Source: Pomphorhynchus laevis (lineage: Eukaryota; Acanthocephala; Palaeacanthocephala; Echinorhynchida; Pomphorhynchidae). Taken from it: 64,000 nt of DNA. The stretch lies in contig WNNJ02002922.1 of the NCBI GenBank assembly GCA_012934845.2, positions 1-64,000 on the forward strand, read 5' to 3'. A program made the position numbers and the translations under genes. Of this stretch, positions 57,201 to 64,000 are shown piece by piece (position 1 is the stretch's first letter; every line of letters begins with the position of its first letter). The notes beneath the pieces are model-generated. The model saw only the letters and a program-made list of their open reading frames with translations, was not told where the DNA came from and did no database searches.

Positions 57201-58735
57201 ACTGGGTTTCAAAATTACTTTTTAAAGTTAAGATATTATCATTTTTAAACTTTATATATACATTGTCCATTATAAATTACAGAGGAGGTGGATAAATCTG
57301 CAGCTATAATTTAAATATTTGAATATATAATTTATATCATTTATAGCTGTGAATGCAGCAGCTTTTTAAGAATGTTGCGGTTATAATCACAATCCTGCAT
57401 GCAATATTTGCTCTATTAAACTAAAAGTTATCTTTTACTGACAAATTAAACAAATTTAATTTTTTAATTGATATTCGAGCTATATTTGAGTACAGCAATC
57501 AAATATGAAAATTTGGATGATTACAATCTAAATAAAAAAAACCTGTCTATGCACACGGTTATCATGAGAGAGAAAGAAGAATCGATACCTTGAAAGGATA
57601 GTTGATATGGAGCGAGGGAGTTTCTTCCCACTAACATTTTCGACAAGTGGTGGACAGGTCAAAATTCGTCATAAGGACAATTGCGGACAGAACGGCAGAT
57701 AAAACGGGCAAGAAATATAATATCATTGCGTCGGAAATTCGCTGATCAATTAGCGTTGCTTTGGCCAGGGCATCATCTCGTTGTCTAAGGGATCCGCGCT
57801 ACCATATTCCCGGTTCCTATCAGTTCACCAGCACCCGTAAAATCGACATCCCTACGCAAATATTTTCATCGCAGAATCCCTCTTCGTGCCAAGACTCTGG
57901 ACTTCAGGGCCACTCTGCCAAAACATGAAATATTAATTTGTTGATATGCATAGCAGATTTCGCGGTAGACTTGAAGAAGTTTACGAGGATTGACGAATTT
58001 TCTCTAATTTAATTATCAATTTTTGTTTTTAATAATGTAGTTACATTTAAAAAAATCTAAATACAAAATAGTTATCTACGAGATGACATTAGTTGTGCCC
58101 TTGTTTTTCAAAGTATTCTCGTATTTTTATCTTTACCATTATATAATTATAAAGCTGTACTATTTTATAAATGATAAAACAAACTTATTCTTATATTTCA
58201 AAACTAAGACAAAACTAGACAAAAAAATAATCTATGCACAGTTAAACCGTTTACTTTTTTGCTCTTTTTCACTTGAATGAATGAAGTTTTGTTTATATGA
58301 TATAGCGTATTCCGATTGCCATCCTGAAAAGTGTTGATTGTCATATTTCTCTTTGTCGTTTCGGACGATTAACACAGAACCTGCTATATGATCATTATAT
58401 GACAAGAAAGTAAAGCTTGATAGAGCTGTATACTACTATAGTCTAAAAGATATAACGAATCGTTTCTCTTTTTGTTTAATTTTCTATATTACAGCTCTAT
58501 CCGTGATAGCTGAATGTTAAAAACACTTGTTTTCAAGAAACAGCTTTACTTTTTCACTATCTGAAGTGCTAAAATTGGAACGGAAAAGATAATTTAAGTG
58601 AAATTACTTATCTAATCAAGAAGCAAAGCAGACTACAAGGTAACTATTATCTACCCGAGCTACCGATTAAATTATTTCACTTGTAGGTTCAACATCCAAA
58701 AGTTCACATGATAGTCAGGTAAATTAATGCAAATT
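57200..58735. other. No supported gene; a GC-richer island at 57540-57930
   Basis: Mostly AT-rich. 57540-57930 is clearly richer in G and C and more complex than its surroundings but has no long frame on either strand and matches nothing I know. An open frame at 58083-58280 is AT-rich and low in information. I do not call a gene. Confidence 0.35.
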
Positions 58736-58737
58736 CA

Positions 58738-58985
58738 TAATCTTATTCATAATTTTAATTCTGATACAACGTCTGTTTTTATTAGTCAATTCATAAAAAT
58801 GACTTTTTAAATTTCAATTTGTTATTTTAACTTGATTTAAATTATACAAAATCTAAAAACAATTATTAATTTTATTATTTAATTATTAAATTTTGATTTA
58901 GCATTATTATGTTTTGTTTAGTTTATAATTATATTAAATACGTAGACTCATTTAGCTGATTTGATTTATAATGTTGCGGTATAAC
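58738..58985 (+). repeat. PLE terminal tail, solitary
   Basis: Matches 40935-41150 and 44870-45075 (TTCTGATACAACGTCTG, then TTAGTCAATTCATAAAAATG, to ACGTAGACTCATTTAGCTGA). Only the part downstream of the family-2 motif is present, so it is a severely truncated insertion. Confidence 0.75.
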
Positions 58986-59118
58986 AACAACCTTTTTTAG
59001 CTTTTTGACTGAAATTTTTTTAATTCTATTTTTAAATATTTTACTGTGAACTCATTTTTAGCAATAAAATTATTGTGAGTTAGTTCCAGCAAACATTTGT
59101 ACGAACTAGTTACCGATT

Positions 59119-62100
59119 AATTCTTCTGATTGTGGCACGATATTATCCTCAGAGATTGCTCCTATTATTGATACAGCAGAACTCTACTAATAAGCCTGGG
59201 TGTGTCTAATCAGTTGATAACCGGGGTGTAATCTAATCAACCTGGGTGTGTTTAACTATAAATTCTTCTGATTGTGGTAGATATTATCCTCAGGGATTGC
59301 TCCTATTCTTGATACAACAGAACTCTACTAATTAGCCTGGGTGTGTCTAATCAGTTGATAACCGGGGTGTAATCTAATCAACCTGGGTGTGTTTAACTAT
59401 AAATTCTTCTGATTGTGGTAGATATTATCCTCAGGGATTGCTCCTATTCTTGATACAACAGAACTCTACTAATAGCCTGGGTGTGTCTAATCAGTTGATA
59501 ACCGGGGTGTAATCTAATCAACCTGGGTGTGTTTAACTATAAATTCTTCTGATTGTGGTAGATATTATCCTCAGGGATTGCTCCTATTCTTGGTACAACA
59601 GAATTCTACTAATCAGCCTGGGTGTGTATAATCAGTTGATAACCTAAGTGTAATCTAATCAACCTGGATGTGTTTAACTATAAATTCTTCTGATTGTGGC
59701 ACGATATTATCCTCAGAGATTGCTCCTATTCTTGATACAACAGAACTCTACAAATCAGCCTGGGTGTGTATAATCATTTGATAACCTGGGTGTAATCTAA
59801 TCAACCTGGATGTGTTTAACTATAAATTCTTCTGATAGTGGTGATATTATTCTCAGGGATTGCTCCTATTCTTGATACAACAGAATTCTACTAATCAGCC
59901 TGGGTGTGTATAATCAGTTGATAACCTAAGTGTAATCTAATCAACCTGGATGTGTTTAACTATAAATTCTTCTGATTGTGGCACGATATTATCCTCAGAG
60001 ATTGCTCCTATTCTTGAAACAACAGAATTCTACTAATCAGCCTTGGTGTGTCTAATCAGTTGATAACCGGGGTGTAATCTAATCAACCTGGGTGTGTTTA
60101 ACTATAAATTCTTCTGATTGTGGCACGATATTATCCTCAGGGATTGCTCCTATTCTTGATACAAAAGAATTCTACTAATCAGCCTGGGTGTGTATATTCA
60201 GTTGATAACCTGGGTGTAATCTAATCAACCTGGGTGTGTTTAACTATAAATTCTTCTGATTGTGATAGATATTATCCTCAAAGATTGCTCCTATTCTTGA
60301 TACAACAGAATTCTACTAATCAGCCTGGGTGTGTATAATCAGTTGATAACCTGGGTGTAATCTAATCAACCTGGATGTGTTTAACTATAAATTCTTCTGA
60401 TTGTGGCACGATATTATCCTCAGGGATTGCTCCTATTCTTGATACAAAAGAATTCTACTAATCAGCCTGGGTGTGTATAATCAGTTGATAACCTGGGTGT
60501 AATCTAATCAACCTGGGTGTGTTTAACTATAAATTCTTCTGATTGTGATAGATATTATCCTCAGAAATTGCTCCTATTCTTGATACAACAGAATTCTACT
60601 AATCAGACTGGGTGTGTATAATCAGTTGATAACCTGGGTGTAATCTAATCAACCTAAGTGTGTTTAACTATAAATTCTTCTGATTGTGATAGATATTATC
60701 CTCAGAGATTGCTCCTATTCTTGATACAACAGAATTCTACTAATCAGCCTGGGTGTGTATAATCAGTTGATAACCTGGGTGTAATCTAATCAACCTGGGT
60801 GTGTTTAACTATAAATTCTTCTGATTGTGGCACGATATTATCTTCAGAGAGTGCTCCTATTCTTGATACAACAGAATTCTACAAATCAGCCTGGGTGTGT
60901 ATAATCATTTGATAACCTGGGTGTAATCTAATCAACCTGGATGTGTTTAACTATAAATTCTTCTGATAGTGGTGATATTATTCTCAGGGATTGCTCCTAT
61001 TCTTGATACAACAGAATTCTACTAATCAGTCTGGGTGTGTATAATCATTTGATAACCTGGGTGTAATCTAATCAACCTGGATGTGTTTAACCACAAATTC
61101 TTCTGATTGTGGCACGATATTATCCTCAGGGATTGCTCCTATTCTTGATACAAAAGAATTCTACTAATCAACCTTGGTGTGTTTTACTATAAATTCTTCT
61201 GATTGTGGTGATATTATTCTCAGGGATTGCTCCTATTCTTGATACAACAGAATTCTACTAATCAGTCTGGGTGTGTATAATCATTTGATAACCTGGGTGT
61301 AATCTAATCAACCTGGATGTGTTTAACTATAAATTCTTCTGATTGTGGCACGATATTATCCTCAGAGATTGCTCCTATTCTTGATACAACAGAATTCTAC
61401 TAATCAGCCTGGGTGTGTCTAATCAGTTGATAACCTGGGTGTAATCTAATCAACCTGGGTGTGTTTAACTATAAATTCTTCCGATTGTGGCACGATATTA
61501 TCCTCAGAGATTGCTCCTATTCTTGATACAACAGAATTCTACAAATCAGCCGTGGTGTGTATAATCAGTTGATAACCTGAGTGTAATCTAATCAACCTGG
61601 GTATGTTTAACTATAAATTCTTCTGATTGTGGTGATATTATTCTCAGGGATTGCTCCTATTCTTGATACAACAGAATTCTACTAATCAGTCTGGGTGTGT
61701 ATAATCATTTGATAACCTGGGTGTAATCTAATCAACCTGGATGTGTTTAACTATAAATTCTTCTAATTGTGGCACGATATTATCCTCAGGGATTGCTCCT
61801 ATTCTTGATACAAAAGAATTCTACTAATCAACCTGGGTGTGTTTAACTATAAATTCTTCTGATTGTGGTAGATATTATCCTCAGGGATTGCTCCTATTCT
61901 TGATACAACAGAATTCTACTAATCAGCCTGGGTGTGTATAATCAGTTGATAACCTGAGTGTAATCTAATCAACCTGGATGTGTTTAACTATAAATTCTTC
62001 TGATTGTGGCACGATATTATCCTCAGAGATTGCTCCTATTCTTGATACAACAGAATTCTACTAATCAGCCTGCGTGTGTCTAATCAGTTGATAACCGTGG

Positions 62101-62612
62101 TGTAATCTAATCAACCTGGGTGTGTTTAACTATAAATTCTTCTGATTGTGGTGATATTATTCTCAGGGATTGCTCCTATTCTTGATACAACAGATTTCTA
62201 CTAATCAGTCTGGGTGTGTACAATCATTTGATAACCTGGGTGTAATCTAATCAACCTGGGTGTGTTAAATATAAATTCTTCTGATTGTGGTAGATATTAT
62301 CCTCAGGGATTGCTCCTATTCTTGATACAACAGAATTCTACTAATCAGCCTTGGTGTGTATAATCAGTTGATAACCGGGGTGTAATCTAATCAACCTGGA
62401 TGTGTTTTACTATAAATTCTTATGATTGTGGTAGATATTATCCTCAGGGATTGCTCCTATTCTTGATACAACAGAATTCTACTAATCGGCCTGGATGTGT
62501 CTAATAAGTTGATAAGGCCCACCCAGGCTGATTAGTAGCGTCCTGCTGTATCAAAAATAGGAACAATACCTGTGAGGATAATGTCGTGCCACAATTAGAA
62601 GAATAAATTAAA
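59119..62612. repeat. About 141-bp tandem array ended by one inverted unit
   Basis: About 25 head-to-tail units beginning ATTCTTCTGATTGTGGCACG and containing TTGCTCCTATTCTTGATACA and three spaced copies of CCTGGGTGTG. A few units are shortened to about 92 bp. The last element, about 62513-62612, is a single unit in reverse orientation. The first direct unit and the inverted one share GATACAGCAG, where nearly all internal units have GATACAACAG or GATACAAAAG. That pattern fits a pair of terminal inverted repeats whose left repeat has been amplified. No gene inside. Confidence 0.85.
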
Positions 62613-63105
62613 TTTGTTTAATTTAACTGACAATATAGTGCTTCAGCTTTTTAAAGTACACGTTTTTACAAACAAAATATTTTATTAGCCCAAATATTAG
62701 GGCTTGTCTCTTTCGATTCGCGATTTTAACAAACTTTGATACGATTTATCTAAATTTATTTAGAATTTAATTTATTTAGATTTTGATGTGTGGTTTTCAG
62801 TTTAAAAACCGTTGAACTAAAACGTTTCCTGTAATATAATTGAAAACCCTTTTTATTAATAGACAATTAATATAATATATCATTCAATAGTTTAATATAA
62901 ATAATAGAATATGTTCTTATATAACATAATTTTATATAAACATATAATTTAATTATTTTGAAAACGTATATTGTATATTAAACATCATGAGACCATAAAT
63001 TAATAATTACTAATAATTAGACAAAATAAATTAATAATTCTTCATTTGTTCTGTATCTCGATGTTTAAACGTCCCCTTACAACATATGTATAATTGAACA
63101 ATAGA
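62613..63105. other. AT-rich region without a gene
   Basis: No frame or repeat of note. Confidence 0.4.
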
Positions 63106-63109
63106 GTTT

Positions 63110-63330
63110 TGATGTCCTCAAATTAAAAATAGAGATTATCATGATGAACTGCTGTTTTCCAGGTTTCGGCTCCTGTTTATTGGTCCAACACAATAGTGGG
63201 CAAATACATGATAAGGACGTGATGTATTTCATGCAATGCAATGTCATTATTAACATTATCTTGTTTCTAACACAATTCTTAACACTGTTGACTAATTCAT
63301 AAAAGTTTTTATGCTTTTACGATATTTATT
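63110..63330 (-). repeat. PLE terminal motif, diverged, minus strand
   Basis: On the minus strand: CACTATTGTGTTGGACC, AACAGGAGCCGAAACCTGG, AACAGCAGTTCATC, ATGATAATCTC. This is the order and spacing of the family-2 motif, with GCCGAAACCTG retained and CTGATGA changed. The preceding part (ATGAATTAGTCAACAGTGTT and following) is the start of the family's tail region in diverged form. Confidence 0.45.
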
Positions 63331-63619
63331 TAGAATTAAAATATTAAAAATTTTTATTTCAAAAAATATATTACACGAAAACAAAAAAATCGTTTAAAAA
63401 TTATAAATTAATTGAAAAATTAGATCGTTTGAAATTCGCTTGAACGAAAATTAGTGGTCATTTAAAGAACTGATGTGTTTTGAGGTTGCGAGTTATGTTC
63501 ATCGACAACACACAGTAGAGTAGACAAATACTTGCTACTGATGTATATATAGATATGATAAATATAAAGATTTATCAGACAAGTCGCTTACACGTTCACT
63601 CGAATATACTAAAGAAAAT

Positions 63620-63990
63620 AAAAAATGATGGGCTTGAAGACTATACCACGTAGCCTACATTCAAACGATGAAATTCGGATATTATTGCTAGCTAAGCTGT
63701 ATGGCCTGGTTGCTCAGTAGAAAGGTGCGAAGTATGAATTTAAAGGTAGTGGCTAGCTAAGAAGTATAAGGGAAGAGTATTTAAAATATGAGGCATTGAA
63801 ACGAGACAGGAACGCAGTCCAAATTCCGTCGATGACGAGGTAAGTGTAGCGGGAGCTGATTGTTTGAGCTAAATGCTCTGGGGGACGAATGTTTAACACC
63901 GTTCGATTTTAGGGGAAGATACGGAGGAGCTGATAAAATAAACGAAAAGCGAGAACGGCAGAAGAGATTAACTTTTAATTATATTTTTAA
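63620..63990 (+). CDS. Possible 5' part of a host gene (doubtful)
   Basis: A richer stretch at the window edge. An ATG at 63625 opens MMGLKTIPRSLHSNDEIRIL and then meets a stop after about 31 codons unless spliced. Further on, a frame reads EEYLKYEALKRDRNAVQIPS and MTR up to a good donor (GAG-GTAAGT at about 63840). TTTTAG at about 63913 could be an acceptor, giving a 73-bp intron and joining GKYGGADKINEKRERQKRL-like sequence (RYGGADKINEKRERQKRL). The exon structure is guessed, and no family is recognised. Confidence 0.25.
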
Positions 63991-64000
63991 TAATACACTT

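Noticed and set aside
58083-58280. 65-codon open frame
   Set aside because: Low-complexity A/T-rich composition with no domain or splice context.
59119-62612. CRISPR-like array of repeats
   Set aside because: The units are contiguous and similar along their whole length, with no unique spacers. There are no cas genes and the DNA is eukaryotic.

Overview
The window looks like repeat-dominated nuclear DNA from a small-intron invertebrate, probably an arthropod. It is very AT-rich, host-like genes have spliceosomal introns of only 48-50 bp, the one recognisable host protein is a mitochondrial ribosomal protein of insect-like layout, and most of the rest is made of retroelements typical of invertebrates. 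The taxon is inferred, not read from a marker. Host genes are few. There is the 3' end of a gene for a very acidic protein (1571-2138, +), a two-exon gene of unknown function (17504-18303, +), mitochondrial ribosomal protein bL32m (20351-20845, -), one elongator tRNA-Met(CAU) (46206-46279, +), and a doubtful gene start at the right edge (63620-63990, +).

Layout. 0.1-0.6 kb holds two copies of a short repeat with a hammerhead-like RNA core. 2.8-9.6 kb is a graveyard of Penelope-like element (PLE) pieces, a GC-rich retroelement scrap and a Ty3/gypsy fossil. 9.65-16.7 kb holds minus-strand non-LTR elements: an L2/CR1-group copy, a jockey-type ORF1 scrap and a second jockey-superfamily LINE. 17.5-20.9 kb is the richest host island, with two genes separated by palindromic copies of the hammerhead repeat. 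23.8-25.7 kb and 55.3-56.9 kb are the two arms of a distant inverted repeat. 26.4-34.9 kb contains three copies of a LINE with a restriction-like endonuclease (RLE); a CR1-group LINE is inserted in the second. 35.9-52.2 kb holds two full-length-type copies of the L2/CR1-group LINE, each beginning with a 20-bp tandem array. The first is split by a PLE, the second by a Ty3/gypsy fossil. 52.2-55.3 kb is minisatellites and PLE scraps. 59.1-62.6 kb is a tandem array of about 141-bp units that ends in one inverted unit.

The PLE at 40.5-45.1 kb has its GIY-YIG endonuclease upstream of the reverse transcriptase, the order of the Naiad-type PLEs, and has a partial copy in front as a pseudo-LTR. PLE ends carry a conserved structured motif.

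The most interesting signal is in the short repeats. The three strands of a hammerhead ribozyme core (CTGATGA, GAAA and the UH cleavage strand), with their three matching helices, are present and co-vary between copies, but in an order that is not any circular permutation of the known hammerhead. A related but weaker motif with the same reversed cyclic order lies at the PLE ends. In both, a standard core could form most easily between two copies, in tandem or in two RNAs, rather than inside one.
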